A stretch of 64,000 nucleotides of DNA from Ariolimax columbianus (taxonomy: Eukaryota; Mollusca; Gastropoda; Stylommatophora; Arionidae). Below, piece by piece: positions 52,065-62,989 of the stretch. Each line of letters begins with the position of its first letter. Position 1 is the first letter of the stretch. Location: assembly GCA_036924085.1 (NCBI GenBank), contig JAVGWX010000005.1, positions 82,737,666 to 82,801,665 of the forward strand, written 5' to 3'. Under the pieces are notes generated by a model. It did not search any database, was not told the origin of the DNA, and was given only the letters and a program-made list of their open reading frames with translations. The position numbers were made by a program, and so were the translations under genes.

Positions 52065-53065
52065 AACTCACGGTCTGCCACATGAGGGGCCTGACACCTG
52101 AGGGGCCTGACATCTGAGGGGTCTGCCACCTGAGGGGTCTGCCACCTGAGGGGTCTGACACACGAGGGACATGCCCCCTGAGGGGTCTCCCACATGAGGG
52201 GCCTGACACCTGAGGGCCTGATACCTGAGGGGTCTGTCGCGTGAGAGGCCTGACATCTGAGGGGTCTGACACACGAGGGGCATGCCACCTGAGGGGTCTC
52301 CCACATGAGGGGTCTCCCACATGAGGGGCCTAACACCTGAAGGCCTGATACCTGAGGGGGCTGTCGCATGATAGGCCTGACACCTGAGGGCCTGATACCT
52401 GAGGGGCCTGTCACACGAGGGGCCTGACACACGAGGAAAAGGCCACCTGATGAGTCTCCCACATGAAGGGCCTGACACCTGAGGGGCATGCTACCTGAGG
52501 GGCCTGACACACGAGGGGCATGCCACCTGATGGGTCTCCCACATGAAGGGCCTGACACCTGAGGGGTCTCCCACGTGAGAGCGTGACACCTGAGGGGCCT
52601 GACACATAAGAGGCCCGACACCTTAAGGGTCCTACCCATTAGGGGCCTGACATATGAGGGGCCTTATACTGTAAGACCTGACACATTAGAGGCCTGACAT
52701 ATGAGGTGCCTGACACATGAGGGGTCCGACACCTGAGGGGTCTGACACATGAGGGGCCCGACACCTGAGGGGTCTGACACATGAGGGACCTGACATATGA
52801 GGGATCTGACATCTGAGGGGCCTGACATCTGAAGGACCTAACAATTGAGAGGCCTGACACGTGAGGGGCCTAACACATGAGGGGTCTGACAGACATATTA
52901 GGGGCCTGACAGACATATTAGGGGCCTGAGAGACATATTAGAAGCCTGATATATGAGGGTCTTGACACATGAGGGGCCCAACACACTAGGGGCCCAACGC
53001 CTGTGTGACCTGACACAATAAGGGCCCGACATCTGAGGGGCCTGACACATGAGTGATGGGCCTTA
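52065..53065. repeat. 17-bp minisatellite with longer-order pattern
   Basis: About 58 copies of a 17-bp unit close to ggcctgacac(c/a)tgaggg. In 52140-52600 the variants recur as blocks of several units (tctcccacatgagggg near 52186, 52306, 52454 and 52540), so groups of units were copied together. The 17-bp period cycles all frames, which explains the long minus-strand frames rich in SGPS/RPL repeats. Confidence 0.95.
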
Positions 53066-53460
53066 CCCTGGCCCTTTAACCTACGGAATGTTGCTTACCT
53101 CTGATCTAGTCTTGTATTAGGAGCTCACGTCGTCTTTTCCTCGTTTTTGTTCAATTCAAATCATAAGTCTACAACTGCAGCTGGTTCCTTTATAGGAAGC
53201 CTGAACCAAAGCCCAGACGATCTATCTTGATGTGGTTTGGTTGCTGTAACAATTTTTTTAGCACAGTGAGGTTGCTAACTCAAAGCACAATCATTTTTAG
53301 TTGTCTTTTTAATATGCTTAAAATATGTGTTTTTTTTAATTGATTTAAAGTGATAACTTTTTTTGTTTGTTGCTAAAGCATGTTTCTTTCAACCACACAG
53401 TTCGTCTGACTATATCAGAGTGCATCTCAGTCTTCTTAGATCCTTCGTCAGTCATTGATA
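53065..53460. other. Non-coding stretch, nothing recognised
   Basis: T-rich sequence with no exon or repeat family recognised. Confidence 0.45.
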
Positions 53461-53463
53461 AAG

Positions 53464-53580
53464 CGGACAGTGTCCGTCACGCCTGGGGACGTCTTTAAGA
53501 ACAACACATTTTCTCCACTTGTGCCTTGGTCTGTGACCGGCAAAGCGGTCAGTGTCCATCACGACTGGTGGTGTATTTAA
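53464..53580. repeat. Two-copy direct repeat, ~82 bp
   Basis: The sequence agcggacagtgtccgtcacg, followed by cctggggacgtctttaagaa, recurs 82 bp later as agcggtcagtgtccatcacg, followed by actggtggtgtatttaagga. Confidence 0.7.
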
Positions 53581-53614
53581 GGAAAGCAACAAACTCTCTC
53601 AACTTCACTCCCAT

Positions 53615-53805
53615 CCTTTGTATTGTACCCAACTCTGGTTCATGATTTATATTTCGGCTAGTCCGGTTCTTCGCCAAGTTGTCTCAGGTCGGCCTCACTT
53701 TAGTTTTCCCTCAGGGAGTCCATACCTTTCGGTTCTGGTGATAGTGTCAGGCTCTCTTCCTAGGACATGACCGAACCAATTCCAGTACCGACTGGTTATG
53801 GTGGT
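53615..53805 (-). pseudogene. LINE ORF2 C-terminal fragment (RTE/L1-like)
   Basis: On the minus strand: SRYWNWFGHVLGREPDTITR, then YGLPEGKLK, a stop, then GRPETTWRRT and NQSWVQYKG. W-N-W-(F/I)-G-H-V-L-x-R-x-P-D-x-I-T-R and G-R-P-x-x-T-W-R-R-T are the hallmark end blocks of RTE/L1-type endonuclease-RT proteins in animals. Only this end remains. Confidence 0.75.
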
Positions 53806-54149
53806 ATGTACATGTCTTCTTGACTGCTCCAGGCAAGCAAATCTCGATTAACAGAAGTACGATAAGGATTCATCAGATGACATCATAGGGCGTAACCCAT
53901 CAAAATATAGTCGGTATCCAATATAAATCTATCGTGCAGCGCTGACACTACAAAAGACTGCCATCCGCTTGCAAAGTGTTGGTGTTAGTTACAGTGGTTT
54001 TACGTTTTACCTACACGGTTACTTCTCTGATGATAAGTATTTTCTTGATCCAGAGACTAAGTCGAGATGTTGGTAATAATATTATTTAATTTACTAGTGT
54101 GTCTATTTGTCTACAGCAGGCAATGTTTCAACTTTCAGTCAGATACCTC

Positions 54150-54460
54150 AGGTTTTTCTTCTTCTTCTTTTTCCTCTTCTTCTGCGTTCAGACTTATTGG
54201 GCATGCTAGTCCACAGTCCTTTTCAGGCTAGGGTGGCAGCTCCACAGATTCTGCGTCAGTTCGTCTCTCTCTCTGGCCAGGTGTGGCATCGTAGGTCTTT
54301 GTATACTTGGCAGTCCTGTATGATGTGTTCGAGGTCTGGACTCTTGTTCAACATGAGCACTCACTTGTGTGTGATATCTTGAGTTGATGTAGGTGGCCAA
54401 TACTATGTAGTAACCTGTTCTCAGGCAAAAGATGGTGAGAAAAGGTATGAAATGCATTGA
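54150..54460 (-). mobile_element. Third I-group LINE 3' fragment
   Basis: The minus strand reads CLRTGYYIVLATYINSRYHT, then in the next frame CSC-TRVQTSNTSYRTAKYTK, then RDELTQNLWSCHPSLKRTVD. This fits R-L-R-T-G-H, C-x-C-G-x-x-x-Q-T-x-E-H-I, L-W-G and L-x-x-T of I-group C-termini. The 3' end is again GAA-rich (54158-54183). It is distinct from LINE-I1 and LINE-I2. Confidence 0.65.
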
Positions 54461-54534
54461 AGCATAGGACCACTACTACAGCTGGTCCCTTGACATGAAG
54501 CATGTAACCGGGTCATTTTTATGGGGCGATTGTT

Positions 54535-54745
54535 TGGTGGAAGCTACTCGCGCTGAGTTCAGCTAACTTTTGACGTATCTTTGATACTGGGTTACAGTGG
54601 ATCGTCTTACATCCCGAGGCGTACTTGAGAAGGTGGACCGAAGTCCCCATGGCTATAGTGCAGCGATAGGATCATCAATTAGTACATCCCTATGGGGATT
54701 AGAGTGCCAATCCCTACTACGTTGGACATACTGCTGTGATATAGC
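54535..54745 (+). repeat. Family-F copy
   Basis: tggaagctactcgcgctgag, ttcagctaacttttgac, gggttacagtggatcg, acttgagaaggtggaccg, ctatagtgcagcg and gttggacatactgctgtgat are all in family-F order. Confidence 0.65.
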
Positions 54746-54762
54746 TTGTTACCATAGACATC

Positions 54763-54830
54763 ATGACGGACGGACGGATAGATTGATGGATGGACGAACA
54801 GATGGATGGACGGACGAACGAATTGATGTT
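54763..54830. repeat. (GGAC/GGAT)n microsatellite
   Basis: Interrupted tetranucleotide tract (gacggacggacgg, gatggatggacgaac) adjoining the family-F copy. Confidence 0.85.
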
Positions 54831-55075
54831 ATAAGCTAGATATGTTTGTCAGAGTGCTGAAACTCCCACTGACCTAGCAATACTAGCAATATTTTTCTCG
54901 CATCATGTGACATAGTTAGACACGCTGAGTCATCATTGCTGAGCTGTAACGATTGAAACATTACAGGGACTTGCTAGACATTGCGCAAATACATCGACCT
55001 GGATTTAGACTGGGACAATTGTATATTTAAAATAAATGCTTACGGTTAGGTTAAATGTATGTATACAGTAGAGCA

Positions 55076-55330
55076 GTGGTATGCAACCTGCTAGTGGATG
55101 AGACCTCTATAATTATTTGATGTAAAGACCCCCAATCCACCATGCTGAAGTACTATTTTAAATAGAAGACTCGATTCAATACCACAATATGGACTCCGTT
55201 TTATTTAGAAGACCCCCCCCCCCCCCCCCACACACACATTTCACCCTGTCGGCCACATTGAATATTTAATTTAGAAGAGACCATTTCACTATGTCGACCC
55301 CACTGAGTTATACTAGTGAACATGCCACTG
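55076..55330. other. Possible hAT-type end with poly-C
   Basis: Starts cagtggtatgcaacctgcta, similar to hAT ends (CAGTGGT-x-x-x-CAACCT), followed by repeated short motifs (atttaaatagaagac, atttagaagac, aatttagaagag) and a C run at 55209-55230. No right end was matched. Confidence 0.3.
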
Positions 55331-55334
55331 ATAT

Positions 55335-55790
55335 GTTTTAGATGATGACATCGCAAAAGATGACTCAGCAATTCACGGACAGCTGATCTTTGATATCGAA
55401 CAAGGTTCGAGAGAACTGTGGCGTAAGAGAGGACGGAGCAGGCGAGTGTACCACCAACAACGAGCTGCAGCAACCATCAGTATCCACATCCTTCGCCATT
55501 TACTGAGACATGGGGGACCTATGAGTATGCCCAGAGTGCAGTGAAGTCGATTAGGAACAGAACTCGAAATATAAGACGGTACTGGCGCCAGTGCTTTGTC
55601 GTGCACTGCCATAAACCAATAGTGGTTCTATGTAACTGTTCCTCTGAATTATTTATAAGTATGTTTTTTATTTGATGCATTAATCTACATTCATCGTGGC
55701 TGTTATTTGAGAAGTTACTCAGTTCTTCAATCTTGGGGAATTGTCTCTCGTTGATCTTACATTCATATTCATGGGCGTACTGAACAAGTC
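55335..55790. other. Non-coding stretch, nothing recognised
   Basis: The plus strand has a ~66-codon open stretch (DIAKDDSAIHGQLIFDIEQG... onwards to about 55545) without recognisable family or splice sites. Nothing else was recognised. Confidence 0.35.
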
Positions 55791-55794
55791 AAGT

Positions 55795-55955
55795 CCTTCC
55801 CGTCTGTAGTGCTTTGAAAGGCTTCAAAATGGGATCAGAGCGTCGATCCCCACCTCATTTAACATGCTGCTAGAAGACGGTTTGTTTCTAGGAGCAAGAT
55901 GTGGACGTGAGGTGGAGTCTTAATCACAATGTTTCACCAGATCATGACAGAAGCC
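55795..55955 (+). repeat. Family-F fragment
   Basis: gtctgtagtgctttgaaagg, gggatcagagcgtcgatccc, catgctgctagaagac and ggtggagtcttaatcacaat match the second half of family F. Confidence 0.6.
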
Positions 55956-55959
55956 TTTG

Positions 55960-56450
55960 CACGTACTAATACACTACTACTTCCTAACCGTCTTATCATT
56001 AAGAAATACCACACATTTATATCGTAATGCTCGTGTGGATGATAAACAAATACCGGACTTGCTGTTTTTCCGGATAATTATGAACGCAATGCATTTTTTA
56101 AATTCTATTTTGCACCTTCCCATCCTCAACCAAATTCCCCCCACCCCCACCCATATCTTCACAATTGAACACAACATTGAGCGCCCAAATCGCCTCGTGA
56201 TGAACACAAATTCGGTTATGGCGTTAATCTAATATTTGTTAAACATAATAATCAATCAATTTACTCATTACATTTTAGTTTATTCTATGTAAATCATTAA
56301 TAAGCAAACCGCAGCTGTTTCCCAATCCGTCGGAAAAACGGCCACCATTTTGTTTTGACTACGCACATGCAACCGATAATTACGTCATGATTCGATCAGT
56401 CAGTCAAATCTCTCCTGCACACGTTGGAGACTCACAGACGTTCAAGCTAA
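55960..56450. other. Non-coding stretch, nothing recognised
   Basis: AT-rich, with a C-rich patch at about 56135-56155. No exon or repeat family was recognised. Confidence 0.45.
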
Positions 56451-56466
56451 TGCTTTTTTACTGTTG

Positions 56467-56812
56467 GCTTGGCTTCGTTCGTTCTCAATCTCCCGCTACC
56501 AAACCTTGAAAAGTGTTCAAGTAGCAGAATGTAGTCCAGAGAACGGAATGCGTTGTGTACAGCTTGCCTGCGATATTTGCACGGTTCGGTCAAACACATC
56601 GGAATTCAGCAAGCATTTTTTAGTACCGGGTTAGCATTCCCTCTTCGATCCCTTCTCCTTAGCCAGTCTGCTCTGTTGCAGTCCGTATTCCAGGATCATC
56701 ACGTGGAGGCGTAGAAGGGTCTTGGTAGCTTTGGTTCGCTGGCCATGACGCTAGCAGTCAGCTATAGGTCGCTAACCGCCGCAGCTCATGCGCTGCTCAG
56801 CATCTTGATTTA
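56467..56812 (-). mobile_element. SINE-B, full length, GCCAA tail
   Basis: Inverted SINE-B with a perfect 12-bp duplication, tttttactgttg, at 56455-56466 and 56813-56824. Its tail reads gaacgaagccaagc on the minus strand, the same non-GAA tail as the copy at 22905-23264. Confidence 0.92.
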
Positions 56813-57017
56813 TTTTTACTGTTGATAAAATAAATAGTTTATTTGCTGGCCTCGGAGTTTTAGTTTCTGTTGTTATGTAGTTACATAGGCAACTCGATAC
56901 CATTCGTGAATAGCGTGCTGTTTTACATCACTATAAGTAGTGTTAGGACTGCCGCAGTCGGGTATTTGATATTTACTTTTGAATTGCGGGCAGGATATGT
57001 TCCAACTGACGAGCTGT

Positions 57018-57295
57018 GGGAGCCAAGAGTAGTCAGGGTCAGGTGAAACATGCTGATCAAGACCCAACCTCACGTCATGGTTTGTGTTCCTTGAAATTGG
57101 ATGTGTCACAGCAGTCTGGACAACAAGGTGGAGGATCAACACTGCGATCCCCCTATTGGTGAGCTTACTGAGGGGCCTCACATTGCACTATAGCCAGGAC
57201 GACCATGGTTCACCATCTGAAGTACGCATTGGGATGTAAGAAGTGTAGTCCGCTAATAAAGAAACGTCAATAGTTGACTCAGCCCAGCACGAGTA
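57018..57295 (-). repeat. Family-F copy
   Basis: Inverted family F: gtcaggtgaaacatgctgat, gtgtcacagcagtctggac, gcgatccccctattggtgag, ctcacattgcactatagcc, gcattgggatgtaagaag, aacgtcaatagttgactcag. Confidence 0.7.
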
Positions 57296-57299
57296 GCTT

Positions 57300-57925
57300 C
57301 AAGTGGCCAGCTCTCGGTTGCCAACACCTACGCTACGTGATCACAAAGGCAGTATCTCGCCACAATCCGCTATCTCCTATCCTCTCTGCCATAATGAAAA
57401 TGTATTGTCTACTCCTTAATAAACCCTCTGGATTTCAAATGAGAGCTCACAAGTTGGGCGCCACTGCAGCAGATCAGCGGTTCTCAAACAGTGTAGATCA
57501 CCACACTGGTGAAGCGCGTGAAAAGATACATGAAAGATTAGCGCCGCGTGTGGCAGGAAGATTATAAAACATTCAATGATTTAAAGACATCATCAAAAAC
57601 ATTAGTATGCTCACGATATCAATAATCATATTAAGAAGTATGGGTCAGTTCAGTGTGTGCACAAATACAACAACAAAAACAACAGACAAAAGGACTTTGT
57701 CAGCTACATATGATAAAACAAATTTTTTTTTAAAGGAGAAGGTAATTTTATTATTTATTTGTTACAAAAGATATTTGAACTCAGAATGCTTGAACGTTGT
57801 ATAGGAAAAGAAAGACAGGTAATTTAATTTTAGAGCACAGCGCTACGCAACGTGATTTATTGGGTGTTGTGGAATTAAGCCTTATAGATGTCGGGTACAT
57901 AAGGAATGACAATATACATTAATAC
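57300..57925. other. Non-coding; possible hAT end
   Basis: At 57475, cagcggttctcaaacagtgt matches the hAT terminal consensus (CAGYGGTTCTCAAAC), but no partner end was found. The 97-codon plus frame at 57274-57567 starts in family F and crosses this end, so it is not called as a gene. Confidence 0.35.
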
Positions 57926-57989
57926 ATTCAGGAGAAGTGAGACATGAACGATGTGCCACAATTCATTTCAAGATGAATCTTGAAAAATG

Positions 57990-58530
57990 TGTGTGTGAAT
58001 GCTGGACATAACGACTGGCAAATAAAGCTGAAGTTGACATTTTACAAATTCATGCACCAACTCAAAAGCACAGTGAGGATGGAATATGAGAATATTAAAA
58101 TACTAGGAACTGACAGCAAATTCTCAACCAATAAAATCTATTGATTTTCTGATAATAACGGGAGACACGAACTCAAAAATCGGAAAAAGGAAATGTAAGA
58201 ATATAGTAAGCCAATTTGAACTAGAAAAAAGAAACAACAGAAGAGATAGATTGTTACATTATTTGTAACGGAAACCAATTTGTTATATGTAACACATTTC
58301 TCCAAGCTCACAGAACATTATAAACATTGCAGAGCTCAGGTGATAAAGTAAGAAAGCAGATTGACTTTATTATGATAAAGGTCAGATTCAAAAATTGTGT
58401 CACAATGGCAAAAACGTATCGTGCAGACATCAATTCCTGTCACAACCCGGTTGTGATTAAAATAGCCATCAGACTGAAAAATTTAGGAAGAAGACATAGA
58501 AAAGATCCCCAAAATAGATAAATAAGCATT
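57990..58530 (+). pseudogene. LINE APE endonuclease domain fragment
   Basis: With frame changes the plus strand reads IQIHAPTQKHSEDG, then ITGDTNSKIGKRKCKNIV, QFELEKRNNRRDRLLHYL, HISPSSQ, then KQIDFIMIKVRFKNCVTMAK and NSCHNPVVIKIAIRLK. This is the order of an apurinic-type endonuclease from L1/RTE LINEs: Y-A-P-T, G-D-(F/T)-N-x-K-(V/I)-G, N-x-R-G-D-R-L, Q-I-D-(F/Y)-I, and S-D-H-N-(P/L)-V-V, where the catalytic D-H pair is now C-H. The open piece is 58327-58521. The RT part of the element is not adjacent. Confidence 0.75.
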
Positions 58531-58609
58531 AAGTTTGCCGGACAATAAACAGAAATAACTTGTGGAAGTCACAAATAAATCTGATAGAATTAATGTCAGA
58601 AAGCGTGGA

Positions 58610-59995
58610 TCTTTTCCCTTCTTCATCCTCAGATCAAGGTTAAGGGGACGTGTAGGCTAGTGGTTTGGTTAAGCGACACGGCTCACAACCCGAAGGTACT
58701 GGGTTCGCTCCCCAATCACAGCACCGGCTGTTACCCCGGGAAGCAAACTCTTAGAAAATGCAGGAGGAAGCAGACCCTTACATAAAATGCATGACACAGT
58801 CGGATGCACTGGGCCGACAGGCGCAAAATAAAAACATAGTGCAACGCACACAGCCCTGGAACACAGAGAAATAAGGCGAACGGAAAGAAAACAAATCAAG
58901 CTCACGGTTCTCTTACAAAGGACACCTTTGTTTGTAAAGCAGTTTTATCTTCGTACAGCGTTTGTCTCGTATCTGTCCCGCATGGTTAGTATTGTTCCAT
59001 GCTTCCTTGGTGTGTGTTCCTGCTGTCAGTACTAGAGATTTTTCCTCTCCGTTCATTAGTCTGTAATAGACACCTCCACCTCCATCGGATGTGTTTTTGT
59101 TAGTTGAACCAGTTGTATATATGTTTATAAATGTTTCTGGTGGGTATACTCTCCTAAGATATTCTTCCGTCATAATGTTCCTTTCTAAATATGTTTCTTT
59201 CTAAATATGTTCCCTCTATTCTTCTATATTCCCTTTATGAATTCCACCATCTCAGGGGATTTGGTTTTTTTTTCCATGGTGAAATTTAAGATGTTTGTTT
59301 TAGATCTCTAGCCACTGCCTGGCTTATAATTTGGTCTGCTATTGCAAAATCTGTAGTTTTTTTTTATATGAAGTGGTTTCTCTTTAATCTTCCAATGTGA
59401 TTTATTCTGCCCCATATATCGGATGATCTTGTATTCGTTCGAACTTCTTCCCTAATAGTGTGTTATTTTGGTTTTATTTTCTGTTGTTGCTTTTGTTTTT
59501 TGTTTTTTGGGGTTTTTTTTTTGTTTTGTTTTTTTGGGGGGCCGCAGATCCATACTTTAAATTCTTGGGATGTTCTCCATTGCATTTATCGTTGCTGCTC
59601 TCATAGCTCCAGTAATGATGCATATACCTTGGTTGTGTGTTGTATTAATTTTTTGGAAGTTATTTTTTTTTGTTGCTGCCATCCCGTATCACGTAACCTG
59701 TGTACAGTTTCTTTAGGGTGCTTGTGTCAGCTCCCCATGTTGAGTCCAATATCTTTCCCACTATGGTCATTCTGTTCTTAGCTTTGCTGAATCCTTCTTG
59801 GATTTGGTTTTTTCCATGTCAGTCTTGGGCCCATTGTTATTCCTGGATAACTTGAACATATCTGGTGGAGGGAAGGAGAGAGGGGGAGAAGAGAGGAGGA
59901 CCCTGGCTATTTACTTGTAAAACTAATTGTTGGGATGTGGGAGATATAAGAAGATTGTGTAAGTGGTTTTGGTTTTGTGGTTGGTAATTTGCCAG
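58610..59995 (-). mobile_element. LINE-I2 copy with internal deletion
   Basis: A second copy of the element at 18094-19674, minus strand. The 58913-59173 frame reads RVYPPETFINIYTTGSTN, GGGGVYYRLMNGEEKSLVLT and GTHTKEAWNNTNHAGQ. The first RNase H Asp is changed (TDGS to TTGS). The sequence jumps from just after the first RNase H strands straight to the 3' end, deleting the rest of RNase H. Thumb remnants continue to about 59990. A complete SINE-A is inserted near its 3' end. Confidence 0.8.
58638..58894 (+). mobile_element. SINE-A inside LINE-I2
   Basis: Plus-strand SINE-A: head ggctagtggtttggttaagc with a 4-bp insertion just after box A, box B-like gggttcgctcccc, core acagtcggatgcactgggcc and an A-rich tail. 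A short duplication, atcaag, lies at 58632-58637 and 58895-58900. The LINE-I2 copy at 18094 gives the empty site (tcctcagatcaaagcccc). Confidence 0.88.
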
Positions 59996-60244
59996 AAAGC
60001 ATGATCAATATATAAGAGGAAACACAGAAGAGAATGTAAGAATTAAGTGGATCTCTCATTTAAACATCTAATAAAACTCTTAAGATAAAAGAGTTCTTTT
60101 TTTAAAACAAGTATTGATGACAGACAATAACTTAAACAAAATGGACAAAAGAAAAAAAGAGCGAAAACAGAATATAGGGTACTGAATAATGTGCAAACAG
60201 CCAAGAGAACAACATGTGGAAGAAGCTGCCAGAGGTAAATAAAC

Positions 60245-60632
60245 ACTCGACCTAATATTTACTACAGAGGAAGGGACGATGAGACTAACGTCTGGTCAGG
60301 CAAAACATACTGATCAGACAATGTTAGCCAGGGTCAGGAGAAATGTACTGGTCAAGATCTTCACCTGACCTCCTCGTTGGTCATCCTGGAAACGGTTTGT
60401 TGTCGAGGACAACAGTCTGGCTAACAAAGGTGAGGTTCGACGTGATCCCTGTAGTAGTGTGTGACACACAGATGAAGCATTGCACAACCGCCTAGAGGAC
60501 CCCGATCCACCTTCACCAGCACGCTCAGAATGTGAGGAAAGCTATGACAACCCGCCACTAAACGTCCTTTTTATGGCGCACAAAAGAGTAAACCTACTCA
60601 TTATGAGCATTCAACAACAACAACAACTACAG
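60245..60632 (-). repeat. Family-F, near full length, CAA tail
   Basis: The longest inverted family-F copy: gtctggtcaggcaaaacata, gttagccagggtcagg, gacctcctcgttggtc, cagtctggctaac, gtgatccctgtagtagtgtg, gaggaccccgatccacc, gtgaggaaagctatgac and tatggcgcacaaaagagtaa, ending in (caa)n at 60612-60630. Confidence 0.72.
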
Positions 60633-60898
60633 AGGAAAACATGATTGAAAATGTAACTGTTTGGCTCATCACATCATCTGTTATGATCTTATAGCAAGAA
60701 AGGAAGATAACATATGTACACCAAGATACAACTACTCTAAGACAAGTGTTAAGAAGATGAAAGAAGCAGCGAACCATGTAATCTGGAACGATATAACAAG
60801 TGGAACAAATGTTGAAGAAGAGTGGGAGAGTTTCAAAACAGTTCTAGAGAATCTTATAGAGGAATGTGTTGAAAGAAGGTAAACCCCAAGCGTAAAAA

Positions 60899-61519
60899 GT
60901 GGATTACTAGATCTGCAGTTAAATGTAGAAGAGCTAGAACTAAAGCATGGAAAAAATAAAGTGGATTACTAGATCTGCCGTTAAATGTAGAAGAGCTAGA
61001 ACTAAAGCATGGAAAAAATAAAGTGGATTACTAGATCTGCCGTTAAATGTAGAAGAGCTAAAACTAAAGCATGGAAAAAATCAAGTGGATTACTAGATCT
61101 GCAGTTAAATGTAGAAGAGCTAAAACTAAAGCATGGAAAAAATCAAGTGGATTACTAGATCTGCAGTTAAATGTAGAAGAGCTAAAACTAAAGCATGGAA
61201 AAAATCAAGTGGATTACTAGATCTGCCGTTAAATGTAGAAGAGCTAGAACTAAAGCATGGAAAAAATCAAGTGGATTACTAGATCTGCAGTTAAATGTAG
61301 AAGAGCTAAAACTAAAGCATGGAAAAAATCAAGTGGATTACTAGATCTGCAGTTAAATGTAGAAGAGCTAAAACTAAAGCATGGAAAAAATCAAGTGGAT
61401 TACTAGATCTGCAGTTAAATGTAGAAGAGCTAAAACTAAAGCATAGAAAAAATCAAGTGGATTACTAGATCTGCAGTTAAATGTAGAAGAGCTAAAACTA
61501 AAGCATGGAAAAAATACTT
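60899..61519. repeat. 62-bp minisatellite inside LINE coding DNA
   Basis: Ten copies of a 62-bp unit (gtggattactagatctgc(a/c), gttaaatgtagaagagct, a(g/a)aactaaagcatgg, aaaaaat). The starts at 60899, 60961, 61023 and 61085 fix the period. Read once, the unit encodes KWITRSAVKCRRARTKAWKK, the basic linker between LINE endonuclease and RT. Since 62 is not a multiple of 3, the expansion breaks the frame. Confidence 0.94.
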
Positions 61520-61900
61520 AGAGGTGGGTAAAACAAAAGAAACATATTTAGACAAGCAAACATAGCTCAGAAAGTAAATAAAAGCAAAATTTGCTTCTAA
61601 AAAAAAAATTGCTCAAAAGATCAAAACTGATGGCAAAAGATTCTTTTCTTATGTTAGAAATAAACAGAAAACGAAAGACAAAGTAGGCCCTCCAAAGAAA
61701 GCACAGGAAAAATAAAAAAGTGAAAATAGGGAGGCAGCTAATCTGCTGAATCAGTCAGTACTCCAACTCAGTCTACACAAAAGAAGACTGCTCAAAGATC
61801 CCCCGAGCCCATAGATATTTTCCAAAGGGACATGGAAACAGTGTGATTTAGATCAATATGTATTAAGGAGGAAATTATTTTTTTTTTTAAACTGGAGGAG

Positions 61901-62348
61901 TTGAAAGTGGATAAATGTCCGGATCAAGATGGTATTCATCCAAAATTGCTGTTTGAAATTAGAGACCAACTAGCAAAACCATTGGCTTTATTCTGTTCTC
62001 AACCACATGCAAAAGAGATTGTTCCACGGGATTGGAATGATGCAGGAGTGATTCCCTTGTTCAAAAATGGCAAAAAATCAGATCCAGCAAATTATAGACC
62101 GGTGAGTTTAACGAGCATTGTCTGTAAAATGTTAGTCAATAATCAAAGATGACATTGTAATGCATTTAGACAAACTTAATCCATTAAGAAATAGTCAGCA
62201 TGGGTTTACTAAAGGAAGATCATGCTTAGCAAATCTATTAGAATTCATGGAGGAGGTTACAAAAATTGTAGATGGAGGGAGCCAGTGGATGTTACTAGAT
62301 TTTTCAAAGACCTTTGATATAGAGTACCTAATCAAAGATTGTTTATGA
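61901..62348 (+). pseudogene. CR1/Rex1-like RT, fingers and palm
   Basis: Two short open frames (61901-62152 and 62160-62348), separated by an in-frame stop, hold the first half of the RT domain: PDQDGIHPKLLFEIRDQLA, NDAGVIPLFKNGKKSDPANY, RPVSLTSIVCKML, LNPLRNSQHGFTKGRSCLAN and QWMLLDFSKTFD. RPVSLTS is RT motif 2 and LDFSK-FD is motif A with its catalytic Asp residues. The deletion after FD removes the usual A-F-D-x-V-x-H context (here TFDIEYLI). Confidence 0.82.
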
Positions 62349-62539
62349 AGTTAACAATTATATGGAATAGGTACGATGTTACCAAATGGATTAAAATTTG
62401 GTTTATGGGAAGAAGACAGAAAGTGGGCATAAAAAAGAGTACTTTAAGTGGTGTGAGGTCAAAAGTGGAGCGCCAACAGGGCTAGGTTTTAGGACCAATT
62501 TTGTTCTTTATATATATTTATATAAACAATTTGGACAAT

Positions 62540-62784
62540 TTAGTAAAAAATTTTTCATTTGCCTTATTTCTATATTTTCTAAGGCTGCGTTGCACTGTGG
62601 TTTTTATTGCTCCTGTCGGACCAGTGCATCCGACTTCAGCATACATTTTAAGTAAGAGTTGCTTCCTCCTGCATTTTCTAGGGTTTATGTCCTCGGGGTA
62701 ATGGCTGGTGCTGCGATGTGGATAGAACCCAGCACCTTCGGATTGTGAGCTGTGTCACTTAACCACTAGCCCACTCCGTCCCCG
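62540..62784 (-). mobile_element. SINE-A in the RT gene of the CR1-like LINE
   Basis: Inverted SINE-A with head (agcccactccgtcccc), box B-like and core (ccagtgcatccgacttcagc) all present. Flanks atttggacaat (62529-62539) and atttaaacaat (62785-62795) match at 9 of 11 positions. The insertion splits the RT between the Y-I-N-D-L region and the F-A-D-D motif. Confidence 0.82.
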
Positions 62785-62989
62785 ATTTAAACAATGATAT
62801 CGAATCCAGGATTGCAAAATTCACGGATGACATAAAACTATGTGGTAGTGCTTTATCTAAAGCAGAAGCTGATATCTAGAGGTTGGATTTAGATCAAATT
62901 TGGGAACGGTCTGAGAGGTGGCCAATGAAGTTTAATGTAGATAAATGTACAGTCCAATATGGAACATGATTACAGAATGACAGAGAACA

